From Notolepis coatsorum (lineage: Eukaryota; Chordata; Actinopteri; Aulopiformes; Paralepididae), in contig OZ020585.1 of assembly GCA_963971535.1 (NCBI GenBank), positions 25,814,304 to 25,878,303 on the forward strand: a DNA stretch of 64,000 nt, given 5' to 3'. The position numbers were made by a program, and so were the translations under genes. The notes under the pieces are model-generated. The model worked only from the letters and a program-made list of their open reading frames with translations, was not told the origin of the DNA and searched no databases. The stretch's first letter is position 1. Each line of letters opens with the position of its first letter. Shown here in pieces: positions 1 through 12,430 of this stretch.

Positions 1-36
1 GGAAACGGTACATTTGAGGATATCGGTATCACTGCG

Positions 37-260
37 GACAAGAGGTAACACACCCTACATTAAGGACAGGAGGTAACACAGCCTACATTAAGGACAGGAG
101 GTAACACAGCCTACATTAAGGACAAGAGGTAACACAGCCTACATTAAGGACAAGAGGTAACACAGCCTACATTAAGGACAAGAGGTAACACAGCCTACAT
201 TAAGGACAAGAGGTAACACAGCCTACATTAAGGACAGGAGGTAACACAGCCTACATTAAG
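37..260. repeat. 28-bp minisatellite, left part
   Basis: About eight tandem copies of a 28-bp unit of the form gaggtaacacagcctacatt + aaggacaa are visible, with small variants (aggacagg/aggacaag). The array stops abruptly at 260, where a SINE begins, and resumes at 833. This is a simple tandem array without unique spacers. Confidence 0.93.
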
Positions 261-832
<572 letters not shown>

Positions 833-878
833 ATTAAGGACAAGAGGTAACGCAGCCTACATTAAGGACAAGAGGTAA
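833..878. repeat. 28-bp minisatellite, right part
   Basis: The same unit as at 37-260 resumes after the SINE (ggtaacgcagcctacattaa and following), about 1.5 copies. Confidence 0.9.
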
Positions 879-1144
879 AACAAAGCATGAACAATTTCAG
901 CTTAGAGCCAAGATGTACTTTTTGTGTTTCCATTGGCGTTAAAAGATAAAGCTACAGCTTCTGTACACATCGATAACGTGCAGAGGAATTATGATGAAAT
1001 GTGGCAGATTCTTAAATACACATCTTTCACACCGTTTGGCCAGATGTCTTTGATGATATGACTATGAGTTAACCCCGCGGGCGCCGCATCTTCCTTTTCC
1101 CAGTCAGTACAGAAAAGAGAAAGCGTTGAGCCACTGCCAAACGA
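879..1144. other. no recognised feature
   Basis: AT-rich sequence between the minisatellite and the palindrome. I see no gene, RNA or repeat signature. Confidence 0.5.
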
Positions 1145-2100
1145 GAATGTAATATCAAAACAATGACTTTATAACAGCATACCGTGGCATAGATCAAACA
1201 AGGACCTTATAATCCTCTATGAAATACGAGCAGCAGGAATGGTCCATTATTTAATGAAGAGTAATGTTGAGAATCACTTGCGGTTGATACATCGCTTTTT
1301 GGGGTTGAGAGAGAAAACTTTCAAACATTCATGTTGAAATGTGTCTCAATGTGATGTGGCAATCTGCCATTTTATTTTATGATAGACACAACAGCGAGAT
1401 AATAAGGGTGTAGTGGGAATGACTGGGACTGACTTACTGGAAGCTCACACTTAAAATATCCAGTTTGAATTACATATTTTCCCTTAAAAGGGGCACATCA
1501 CCAAAAAACAATGCTGATTTATTTTGCACATAATCTCACACACGTCCAAAAACTCTACACAGTTTTGCACACATTCATTTAGTTTGGCAGTTTTATATGA
1601 CGGCTCCATATAAAATGAAGAATAGCAATACATTGTCTTACAGGGACTGATACCTTATCATTTAATTGAGCTGTAATTAACACAACATGAGAACGCAATG
1701 TCCCAAATGACTGGTGATATACTTTACTCTCAATAACTGTCAAACTAAATGAATGTGTGCAAAACTGTTTAGAGTTTTTGGATGTGTGCGAGGTTATGTG
1801 CAAAATAAATCAGCATTGGTTTTTGGTGAGGTGCCACTGGAAGTGAGTGCTTCCAGTAAGGAGGCCTTCCTCATTCCCAGTGCAGCATTAAATCTCCCTG
1901 TTGTGTCTATCATCAAATGATATGGCGGGTTGCCACGGAAGTATTCATTGAGAAAAGATTTCAGCATGAAGTCCTTTTCTCTCTCAACCCAAAAAGCAAT
2001 TCATCAACCGCAAGTATTTCTCAACATTGGTCTTCATTAAAGACGATAAGGCCCTCAGTCAATGCTGGTATGCTCTTTAAATTGATTGTTTTTATATTAT
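1145..2100. repeat. large imperfect palindrome (fold-back)
   Basis: Two arms of roughly 400 bp pair in inverted orientation around a centre near 1650. Matching blocks include 1251-1320 with about 1971-2041 (shared core acttgcggttgat and gggttgagagagaaaa), 1379-1400 with about 1893-1912 (gatagacacaacag), and 1490-1592 with 1737-1836 (aatgctgatttattttgcac). Arm identity is moderate with several indels. It could be a long-TIR non-autonomous DNA transposon or an inverted duplication. I saw no clear target duplication, and the family is not recognised. Confidence 0.7.
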
Positions 2101-2127
2101 ATTTTCATAGCCATATTCAAACTCGTT

Positions 2128-2176
2128 TATTCTCAATAACTGTCAAACCTAAATGAATGTGTACAAAACTGTTACG
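2128..2176. repeat. direct repeat of the palindrome's inner arm
   Basis: The stretch ctcaataactgtcaaac..aaatgaatgtgt here repeats 1727-1774 in direct orientation, about 405 bp away. It sits just outside the right palindrome arm, so the element may extend further or have been partly duplicated. Confidence 0.7.
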
Positions 2177-3715
2177 GTGTACAAAACGAGTCTTGATCGA
2201 GCTTAAAGTACAGGGGAGAAAGGTCATCATGTCATTATCATGTAATCACAGAAGGTTTGCCAAGTTGGCATTTTGCTTTGCCCACAAGGACTTAAAATGC
2301 CTTTTGGCACCATTAGGCCACCGTAAAGCAAATAAGTTCACTTTAGGCTTGGACCGCTGAGATGGATTATTGGAAATCATAGCCAGGAAGCGGAGAAGCA
2401 GCAACATAGCAGACAGACCGTTGTTTTGGTTTTGGTGTTAGCTTTGGTAACTCTGGAGTGGAACATCATGGAGACATTTGGAGACAGATGGAGATGATGT
2501 GTTTTTTAGTTTTTGTTTTAAAGGCCCAATCAGTGATCTAAATGTAAACAATAATAGACATGTTTTCATCCTCTAATTGATTGACTGAGCTAACACTAAA
2601 CAACAGTTGGATGTCAGTTTTTTATTATATTCGCTGTATTTTGAAACTGTAAAATATTTTTTGTTTGCATTGGTGATGTTTTTTAGACATTGGAGTCAAA
2701 CAGATTCTTATTATTAAGTTCTAAATAAGTTCTAAATAGGTTAGTTTCCATCTCCAGATCAAAGTGGAATATCAGATCATCCTTTGAATATACCCCACAT
2801 TTATACTGTCAAACAAATCTCTGATCGGGACTTTCGGGCCATTTCTCATGATCCGTTCTCCAGATCAATTTCAAATGATACGTTTCATTTAACAGCCCAC
2901 GCGGGCCCACATTCTGTCTAGGAACTGAAAACAGCCTCATTACCATCCAAGGAACTCTTGTATTTGTCCAATAATCCAAGCGACCATAAATAACGTTGAG
3001 ATGGCACCGTTATGTCATCAGAAACTCTGTTTTATTCTCAACCTGGACTGGACTGAACTTGGCATCAACGGAAAGGACTCAGAGGCTTTGGCCATAAAGC
3101 TTTCAGCAGGATACATAGTGTAATTTCTCCAGACAAAACCAGAGCTCCAGTTGAGATAATGTATGTTCTTCTGCACAGCCAGGCCTTATGTGCCGTCTAG
3201 TTTAATAAACATTACACCGTTTGATGGCGGTGGACTTGAGGCAAAATCAACACTTCTGTTACTTAGCACTGATACGGCTTCTAAGAGGAAGTACCTCTTC
3301 TCTTACAGTAAACACTTGGGTGGAGCAATGGCTGAGTTATTGGGAAAAGTACATTTCAAGTTGAGCCAAGACGGTATTACACATTTGTTTGTACATGCTT
3401 GAACTTTCTCAACTTAGGAGTGACTCGAACAGTAAAATTATTCTTGTCCAAGGAACCCATAGCGCTCTTGTGATGTGGCGGTCCAAACCAAACACGCCCA
3501 TGGCCCATTTCGGGCACTGATATAACTTTGTACCGACTTTGTGGAACCGTAAAATGTTAAGTTGCACCCAAATTAGCTTTATATTGTCGTAGTGCTAACA
3601 TTATCTGATCCAGAATTGAAATTCAGAGGTAAGACCATGCATAAGTATTTTATGGGCTAGCAAAGTCAGTGCCCCATTCATTGTCTGTGGAGCAGCTCCA
3701 GATTTCACATCGAGG
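2177..3715. other. no recognised feature
   Basis: About 1.5 kb of moderately AT-rich sequence. Short open frames (for example 3163-3402) have no recognisable domain. No tandem repeat or transposon terminus was seen. Confidence 0.5.
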
Positions 3716-3723
3716 TGACGTCA

Positions 3724-5482
<1,759 letters not shown>

Positions 5483-5659
5483 ATGCATAAGATTAGATTG
5501 GATTAAAATGTATTGTCATTATACACCAGAAGCATCCAACGAGTGCAAATGTAACAGTAAAGTGCAATAGCAATATACAATGTACAGGTGATTAAACTGG
5601 GTACAAAATATACAACTTAGTACTACTGAGTGTAGTGATAATCAAATGTATGTACAGTA

Positions 5660-6064
5660 GGGGTATAACGGTACGCAAAAACCACAGTTCGGTACGTACC
5701 TTGGTTTTGAAGTCACGGTTCGGTATGGGTTTTCGGTACACTGGGGGTACGTTTAAGTTTATTTATTCGGCTTTCCATGTTCCGTGTGTGTCCACCGCAT
5801 ACTATTAGGCTATGCTAAATTACAGCTAATCTCTCAGTGTTGTGCGTGGGCTGAATGAAAAACATCCGGCCCTTTGCGCACGTTATATTTTGGGATGGGG
5901 TGAACTTGGAGTTTTGAATAAAATTCTCCACGCAAATAAAAGTTCTGCACATGCGTTCCGTTGGTGGTTAACGTACCGTTGCATTCGTTCGGCACACAGT
6001 GCGTACTGAACCAAAGGTCCAGTACTGAAACGGTTCGGTACGGATATGTGTACCATATGTGTAC
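5660..6064 (+). mobile_element. hAT-like MITE (ggggtataacggtac family)
   Basis: It starts ggggtataacggtacgc and contains repeated ttcggtac/cggttcggtac motifs of a common fish non-autonomous hAT family. Its right end ..gtaccatatgtgtac is a degenerate inverted match to the left. Flanking octamers gtacagta (5652-5659) and gtacagaa (6065-6072) match at 7 of 8 positions, as expected for an aged hAT duplication. A reversed member lies at about 63590-63790. Confidence 0.6.
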
Positions 6065-6344
6065 GTACAGAATTTTTTTATAATATGTACAGTGATACAG
6101 GTGTATAGACAGTATGGTAGTAGTCATACTGTCCAGCAGCGTAACTAGTAAGAGTAGGATATGTACAGATATAGATATACAGTGGCGTCGCGTGGGTAAA
6201 ATAACAGGTGAAGCCAAAAAAAAATTATTAAAAAAAATTTATTAAATATTTTTATTAATATTTTTATTTTTTTATTTTTTTTAAGTCAAGCAGTCACCAT
6301 GTACACTACAGTATGGCTCGGCGGCCAGTCAAACTTTCTTTTAT

Positions 6345-6450
6345 TTATTTAACAGATTGCAGAATGGGTACAATACAGTACGGCTCAATACACACAATTG
6401 TATAAGGGGATGCAGACCAGAGAAAGACATTTGTCTTGTTTACATCAGGG
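6345..6450 (-). repeat. LINE 3'-UTR fragment
   Basis: The phrase aacagattgcagaatgggta + caatacag..ctcaatacacacaattgt..aaggggatgcagaccagag matches 10325-10430, the 3' untranslated end of the minus-strand LINE at 10297-11905. This is a short orphan copy inside the hAT-like element. Confidence 0.75.
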
Positions 6451-7225
6451 TCATTAATACTGCTGGAGCATTGGTTCATGTTTGGTCCGATTTTTCCTTG
6501 CACGATTTTGCGCGCCGCGTGGGAGCAAATTCGAGACACATATTCGGTTGCAAAAAGGTGTCCCACGGTCTCCTCTATGGCCGTGAATATTTTCACGCGG
6601 ATCGGAATCACGGCGCGCCCGTGGGACACTTTTCCGTTTCGGCGAGTTTATTCCACGCTTTCTGTTTTCCTTTTCTAAGCATTTTCGGGGCTACATGTGA
6701 ATGAGTAAAAGTTGCGGGACGCCCAGATGTTTCCACGATAGAAAGCTCGCGTGGATCCCATAATAGGCTCACTTAATACAGCGTTTTTAAAATCACGTGA
6801 CATTTTCAGGGTCGCGAGCCGACCTTTTCCCCTCGTTTTCGATGATGGAAGTGATTTAGGACGCACGCCGAGAGGTCCCCGTGGATTTAATCTCGCGAGG
6901 ATCGGGGCAATATTCGGCCCGTGGGAACAGTTACGGGTTAATACAATGTTCAGAGTGCAGAGGGGAAAATATGCTGAGTGTCTTCCTCCCAGCCCCGTTT
7001 TAAACTTTTAGGGTGTGGCAGTCAGCTCGAATCTGATTGGCTAGGATCGGATTTGGACTCTATAATGCTGGAAGCCTGGAGAAAGAGACCTACCCCCTGC
7101 CTCTCTCCTATACTAGCTGCAGTGAGCACAGTGAGTCTGACAGTGTGTTAGAGGGAGTGAGAAGGAGAAGAGGGAGACATTAAAAAAAATAAAATAAAAA
7201 ATTATAACACAGATGCACAGATGAC
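6451..7225. other. interior of the hAT-like element, unrecognised
   Basis: CpG-containing sequence (for example gcgcgccgcgtgg, cacggcgcgcccgtggg) between the LINE 3'-UTR scrap and the LINE body. Open frames here (6345-7011) show no domain I recognise. The cgtgggacac/gtgtcccacg phrases near 6560 and 6620 form a short inverted repeat. Confidence 0.45.
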
Positions 7226-8206
7226 AAGAGGCAGGGGAACTATGTGAGAATGCTGTTCATCGACTACAGCTCAGCATTCAATACCATAGTCCCCTCCAAA
7301 CTCATAGCCAAGCTCAGGGACCTGGGCTTGAACTATGACCTGTGCCAGTGGGTCTTGGACTTCCTGACGGGCAGACCCCAGGTGGTAAGAGCCGGCAACT
7401 GCACCTCCTCATCCATCACGCTCAACATAGGGGCCCCCCAGGGCTGTGTTCTGAGCCCCCTCCTCTACTCCCTGTACACACATGACTGCGTAGCACAGCG
7501 GAACAACAACACCATCATCAAATTTGCTGATGACACAGTAGTGGTGGGCCTGATCTCTGCCAACGACGAAAGGGCCTACCTGGAAGAGGTAGAGAACCTG
7601 TCACAGTGGTGTCAGGAGAACTGCCTCTCCCTGAACGTCAGCAAAACAAAAGAGATGATTGTGGACTTCAGGAGGTCGGGGGTCAAGGACTACAGCCCCC
7701 TCAGCATCGACGGGGCACCGGTTGAGAGAGTGAACAGTTTCAAGTACCTCGGAGCCCACATATCCGAGGACTTGACATGGACCACACACATTGACAGTGT
7801 TGTGAAGAAGGCACGACAACGCCTCTACTTCCTCAGGCGCCTAAGGAAGTTCCAAGTCAGTCAGAAGATCCTTAGGAACTTCTACTCATGTACAATAGAG
7901 AGCATCCTGACCGGCAACATCACCTCCTGGTTTGGGAATAGCACTGCACAAGACCGTAGCAGACTACAAAGAGTGACACGTTCAGCCGAACGCACAATTG
8001 GAGGGGGGCTTCCCACCCTCCAGAACATTTACAACAAGCGGTGCAAGGGGAAGGCTAAGAGAATTATTAAGGACTCGAGCCACCCGAACAACTGCCTCTT
8101 TGAACTGCTGCGGTCAGGCAAGCGATACCGGAGTCTTAAGGCGAGCACAGAAAGACTCAGAAGAAGCTTCTATCCCCAGGCCATCAGGCTGCTAAACGAA
8201 CAATAA
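7226..8206 (+). pseudogene. 5'-truncated LINE reverse transcriptase (L2/Rex1-like group)
   Basis: The frame from 7244 is open for 320 residues and encodes the C-terminal half of a non-LTR retrotransposon ORF2. It has RT motif A ([10 protein letters not shown], residues ~5-14), motif B ([15 protein letters not shown], ~63-77) and the catalytic FADD box (~93-96). A thumb/C-terminal region ends in a [11 protein letters not shown] motif typical of fish LINEs. Endonuclease and N-terminal RT are missing, the usual 5' truncation. The coding part has no internal stop, so the insertion may be fairly recent. It lies inside the hAT-like shell. The clade call within CR1/L2/Rex1 is tentative. Confidence 0.85.
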
Positions 8207-8712
8207 TCGCTAAACGAACAATAATCACTATGCAACAACCATCAAATGCACACAGCACACACACCCACACGCACACACTCACTCAAACAAACAACACACT
8301 GCAGCACCCACTCTCCACACTTTAGATCACACAAACACACTTACACTTTATATTTATTGATAAAGGATTTGCACTACAACTCGTACACCTACTGTGAATT
8401 GTACCTAAATTGCACCTCGTCCCATTTCTCCATTTCTGCCTTGCACTATATAGTATTGTATATTAGTACACTGCACAGTATTGTATATTGTATGGTAACT
8501 ACGTCTATTCTGCATCGAACATTGTACATATGTCTAAACTGAACACTGTGACCTCTTTTTTTTACTTCTAATTTTACTATGTTTTTATTTCATACTTATC
8601 TTGTCTTGCACAGTCTCTGGAGCGCAACAGTAAGAAGCATTTTGTACAAAAGTATTCTGTACTTCTGTATGACAACTATTAAAGAAACTTGAAACTTGAA
8701 ACTTGAAAAAGA
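8207..8712 (+). mobile_element. LINE 3' UTR and tail
   Basis: After the stop come CA-rich untranslated sequence and a tail of aacttga heptamers (gaaacttgaaacttgaaac, 8690-8707). Such 3'-terminal short tandem repeats are typical of CR1/L2-like LINEs. This confirms the plus orientation of the RT fragment. Confidence 0.75.
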
Positions 8713-9180
8713 ATGTAAACTATATTAATTTTTTTTTTTTTTTCATATTTCATATTTGATATTAATTCATATTTTAATATTAGGGAGGCATGGCTTCCGT
8801 TGGCTTCCATAAGGATTCGCCACTGTAGATATAGTATCTACAGATATGTAAAAGGACTATGTGCAGGTAAATACAGACAGGTGTGAATAGATATATATGT
8901 GGTGAGAATAAATATATATGGTATATACAGCATTTGTACATGCTATTATACAGAGCTAAGGGTTATTTGCAGGTGTATGAGTAAGTATATAGTATATAGA
9001 TATATAGTATATATATATATACCTATAGTTATATAGATAAGTAGGCTATAAGTACTGTATATTCAGACAAATACTGTAGCTATATATGTGGCAAATATAA
9101 GAATATAAATGTAAATATAAATATGGGTATATATGTACAGCACTATGTACATGTACATGCTATCATACAGAGTATATGGG

Positions 9181-9653
9181 AGGGCGGCTAAGCGGCGCAG
9201 TGGGCAAGGCGCTCACCACTAACGCAGGAGATGCTGGGTTCGAGCCCAGCTCTCGCCGTTGCTTCCGGCTTGGCTGGTCGTTCATACTAATACAATTGGC
9301 AGTTTTAGGGGGTGGGAAAGCCGGTGGGTGGGGATCGGACGTTGTGGACAGCGACTCCTACAGGTCGGTTGGTACGCCTGTACAGCAGAATCAGGAAGCA
9401 ACGGGGGCAGCGTGAGCCTCCCACGTGTTACTCCTCGCCGCTGAGAGATCGCGCTGTACAGGTGAAAAGATGCGACAGCTGCCTCCTCGTGTACCGGAGG
9501 GGACACGTGATGCAAGGCTTGGTCCACATTGCAGCCGACCAGTGGGAGGCATGGCCTAACAACGTACGAGACAGGGGAGGGTAGAATTGGATAATACGAA
9601 ATTGGGATGGGAGAAAAATTGAAAATGGAGAGAAAAAGTAGATACAAAAATAT
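9181..9653 (+). mobile_element. tRNA-derived SINE with 16-bp target duplication
   Basis: The head ggcggctaagcggcgcagtgg provides an A box, and GGTTCGAGCCC at 9237-9247 is a perfect B box (GGTTCRANNCC). The body contains cgtgagcctcccacgtg and the 3' end is A-rich. The flanking sequence atacagagtatatggg is an exact 16-bp direct repeat at 9165-9180 and 9654-9669, proving retroposition into dispersed repeat copy A. Confidence 0.93.
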
Positions 9654-9782
9654 ATACAGAGTATATGGGTAGACTATAGTATGAGGTGGGTAGTTCAGAT
9701 TATTATGATTACAGTGTAGGGCAGTTGTAGACATTGAAAAGCAGTAGTTAGGTATAAATCGAGTATAGGCACATTTTACCAA

Positions 9783-9850
9783 TTCACATTTACATTTTTA
9801 CATTTACATTTAGTCATTTAGCTGACGCTTTTATCCAAAGCGACTTACAA
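9783..9850. repeat. common fish repeat fragment (catttacatttagtcat type)
   Basis: The phrase acatttagtcatttagctga + cgcttttatccaaagcgact is a very common teleost interspersed-repeat signature. Only this piece is recognisable. Confidence 0.7.
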
Positions 9851-10296
9851 GTTCTGTACGACAAGTCAGCAGGAAGGGTACAACTCTTTGAGTAACAATG
9901 ATCAAACAGTGCTGAAACTTGGGTTCTGCAGTATTGAGTGCATAGACATAAGACTGGAGGTGTAGTGGTTACGTCATTGCTGTTTCCGGCCGGTCCACCA
10001 TCTTGAAAACGCAATGTATTTCCGCATTGCCCATTTCTAAATTGTCTCGTTTAAAACAAATAAAGCATGAACATTGGCATGGTGTACCTTTCTGTGTATT
10101 CATCCACAATCTATAGCTCAACATGAAAGAATTCACAATTAATCGTAAAAAAAAATCGCCGACTTTTAGTTCAAACAAAAATGCTTAAACAATAATGTTA
10201 GTGATAGAAGGGAACTCATTTTGTGCAAAAATGGAAAGCTTGCCAATGTTCATGAGGCAGAATTGTTACAATAGCCGATACATCCCTATACGGTGG
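9851..10296. other. no recognised feature
   Basis: Unrecognised sequence between two repeat fragments. No convincing open frame. Confidence 0.45.
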
Positions 10297-10769
10297 ACTG
10301 ATTGATTGATTGATTGAAAATTGTATTAACAGATTGCAGAATGGGTACAATACAGTAGGCTACAGCTCAATACACACAATTGTTAAGGGGATGCAGACCA
10401 GAGATCTTTCGTCTTGTTTACATCAGGGTCCCCCATTTTCAATTCATCATAACATATATGACATACATGACATACAAATAGACAATACTGCTACATCTAT
10501 ACATTTATGACATACCAGATTTACAAATACAGTATTGTTTGTGATAAAAAAATAGTCTAAAAAAGAGAGTACATACATTTGACGAAGAAACTGTACATTG
10601 GAGGTGGTTGGGTGGGTGGGTGGGGTGGGGGGGGGGGGCTTGGGTAGGCGGGGTGGGGTAACTGTACATTGGATTATCGACGAAACCTTACTTGGTCCCA
10701 AGAAGAGGGTCTTGTGTATTATTGGGTTAGGACATTTTCTGTACATTGGAGGGGGTTTGGTTAGGACAT
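10297..10769 (-). mobile_element. LINE 3' UTR with (TCAA)n tail
   Basis: Read on the minus strand, the sequence downstream of the LINE stop ends in tacaattttcaatcaatcaa and further tcaa repeats at about 10301-10318, a LINE-style 3' tail. The UTR phrase at 10325-10430 recurs at 6345-6450. A G-rich tract lies at about 10605-10660. Confidence 0.7.
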
Positions 10770-11354
10770 TTACAGGGGCCAGTTTCGAATTGCAGTCTCC
10801 CGTAGGTGCTCTTTGAGAGTGGTTTTGAAAGTGGGTAGTGATTTACATTCCATTACAGCTGTGGGTAGGGCATTCCACATTGATGTGGCATAATTGCGAA
10901 ACGTGTTTAGTCCCTTGTTTGAGCCGAATCTGGGTTTAACATGATTTGTTGAGCTCCCTCTGGTGTTGTGGTCGTGGTATTCACTGACCTTTGGGAAGTA
11001 TTTTGACATGTACATGGGTACCTTAGTCGTGTAGTGTATCTTGTAGACCAGGCCCATTGCAAGTTGCTGTACTCTGTCGTCTACTCTAAGCCATGCTAGG
11101 TTGTCAAAGTGGGCAGGGGTGAGGTGGGTTCTAGGAGTAAGGTCAAGCAGTAGTCTGACCAGTTTGTTTTGTGATGTTTGTAATTTTGTTTTTAGCGCCT
11201 TTGAGGTGCTTTGGTACCATGAGGTGCAAGCATAATCGTAGTACCCTTGAATGAGTGCTCCTGTCAGAGTCTTCAGGGTATTCTTGTTCACCAGAGAGGA
11301 GATCCGGTACAAGAATCTAGTTTGTTGGTTGACTTCTTTTATTACATTTGTCAC
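10770..11354 (-). pseudogene. LINE ORF2 C-terminal region, frame-shifted
   Basis: An open frame of 194 residues encodes the region downstream of the reverse transcriptase palm. It begins near NQQTRFLYRISSLVNKNTL, followed by a YYDYACTSWYQSTSK motif and a C-terminal segment ending FRNYATSMWNALPTAV..LPTFKTTLKEHL, a layout typical of jockey/L2-superclade LINEs. It overlaps the upstream frame (11317-11905) in a different phase, so a frameshift separates them. This copy could not make a full ORF2 protein. Confidence 0.8.
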
Positions 11355-11905
11355 AGGAAAGATTTGCCTCTAGGATGGAACCTAGGTATGTAATTTCATC
11401 TTTCCTTGTGACAATATTGTCACCCACTGTAACTGAGAAGCCGTCGGTCTTGCTGAGTTTGTTATTTGAACCGAAGAGAATGGACTCTGTTTTACCCAGG
11501 TGTAATGATAGTTTGTTATCAGCGAGCCAGGTGCAGATTTTGCCTAGTTCAGAGCTGAGGGTTTTTTCAACCTGTAACTTGTTCTTGTCAGAGACCAGCA
11601 GGGCTGAGTCGTCCACGAACAGGAACAAGTTGCAGTCACAAGCTGACGACCTGTCATTTGCATAAATTAGGAACAGTAGCGGTCCTAGTATGCTTCCTTG
11701 TGGAACACCACAGCTCACTGGGAGGGGGGGGGATAGGGTACCGTTTACCTCATTTACCTTTACCTTTATCTGTTCTCTTCCCTCCAGGTAGGATTGCATC
11801 CAGCTATAGACTATCAAAACCAATTGCTTTTAGCTTGTCAATCAGAATGGAGTGATTGACAGTGTCGAATGCCTTTTGTAGGTCCAGCATGACCATGCCG
11901 CAGTA
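11317..11905 (-). pseudogene. LINE reverse transcriptase core, 5'-truncated
   Basis: On the minus strand, motif A reads LDLQKAFDTVNHSIL (11845-11895), motif B is CGVPQGSILGPLLFLIY, and the catalytic box is FVDD (rather than the common FADD). A WLADNKLSLHLGKTESILFG segment follows. A stop separates motif A from the rest near 11820, and a frameshift near 11330 separates this part from the C-terminal frame. Sequence upstream of about 11905 is unrelated. Clade within the jockey/I/L2 assemblage is uncertain. Confidence 0.8.
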
Positions 11906-11939
11906 TTTGCCTGTGTGCGGTCGAAAGTGACGTCAGACT

Positions 11940-12260
11940 ACACCTCCCTAATAGGAGGAGTGCATGGTAGTATAGGACAGTAAGAATTTTTTTAGATATT
12001 GATTGAAGAAGTGTGTTTTTAGTCGACATCGGAAGATTGGTCGGGATTCAGCTGTCCTGACTGTGGTGGGAAGTTCATTCCACCATTGTGGAGTGAGCAC
12101 CGAGAATAGGCGGCTTTCTCTTTGATGACCCTCCCGGAGCTCGGATAGGAGTGGGTCTGAGGCGGCCAGAGGATGTAGAGTGGAAGGGTGTGTAGTTAGA
12201 GACCATTGACCAGAGGTAGGCGGGAGCCATTTCCTTTGCCGCGCGATATGCCAGGTCACT
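11940..12260 (-). pseudogene. C-terminal scrap of a second LINE
   Basis: The minus-strand frame carries FSVLTPQWWNELPTTV..RPIFRCRLKTHFF, the characteristic end of L2-like ORF2 proteins (an FS..AP..WN-LP..F...LKTHLF pattern). Upstream residues in another frame (DLAYRAAKEMAPAYLW) appear to belong to the same protein, so it is frame-shifted. No 3' tail is visible at the junction with the neighbouring LINE near 11925. Confidence 0.7.
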
Positions 12261-12430
12261 CACACATTCACACACCGATGGCGGAGGCAACCATGCAAGG
12301 TGCTCAAGGACACTCCGACACACTGTACAGTACAACTCCACCTCCCGGGAATCGTAAATACCAGATGACTGCTCTACCTCCCGAACCACTGTCGCCCCCA
12401 GCTGAGGGAAAGAAGCTGTTCCTGGGTCTG
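12255..12430 (-). mobile_element. tRNA-derived SINE fragment
   Basis: On the minus strand the head reads ..ggttcgggaggtagagcagt, followed by gattcccggg and gtccttgagcaccttgcatg, then gaatgtgtgagtg. The same order is found in the SINE at 15481-15692 and in a widespread fish SINE. It abuts the LINE scrap, so the two may have been copied or deleted together. Confidence 0.65.

Larger units (their letters stand above)
6180..8825. mobile_element. hAT-like DNA transposon shell carrying LINE sequence
   Basis: The left end reads cagtggcgtcgcgtggg and the right end reads ..ggattcgccactg, so the terminal 8 bp (cagtggcg/cgccactg) are perfect inverted repeats. The 8-bp direct duplication tagatata is exact at 6172-6179 and 8826-8833. 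Copy B of the host repeat (near 33885) shows the site without the insert. No transposase reading frame is visible. The interior instead contains a LINE 3'-UTR fragment and a LINE reverse transcriptase fragment. hAT assignment rests on terminus and duplication length. Confidence 0.85.
5488..9785. repeat. dispersed repeat family, copy A (interrupted)
   Basis: The framework starts attagattggattaaaatgt + attgtcat and continues with aatatacaatgtacaggtg..ttaaactgggtacaaaatat, later catgctatcatacagagtat and atgggtagactatag. The same order of phrases occurs in copy B (33622-35570) and partly in copy C (63436-64000). In reverse the start reads like a LINE or SINE 3' tail (..atgacaatacattttaatc). Copy A is interrupted by a MITE (5660-6064), a hAT-like element (6180-8825) and a SINE (9181-9653). 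The family identity is unknown. Confidence 0.7.

Noticed and set aside
37..260. Regular direct repeats resembling a CRISPR array
   Set aside because: Units are contiguous 28-mers with no unique spacers and lie in a vertebrate-type sequence.
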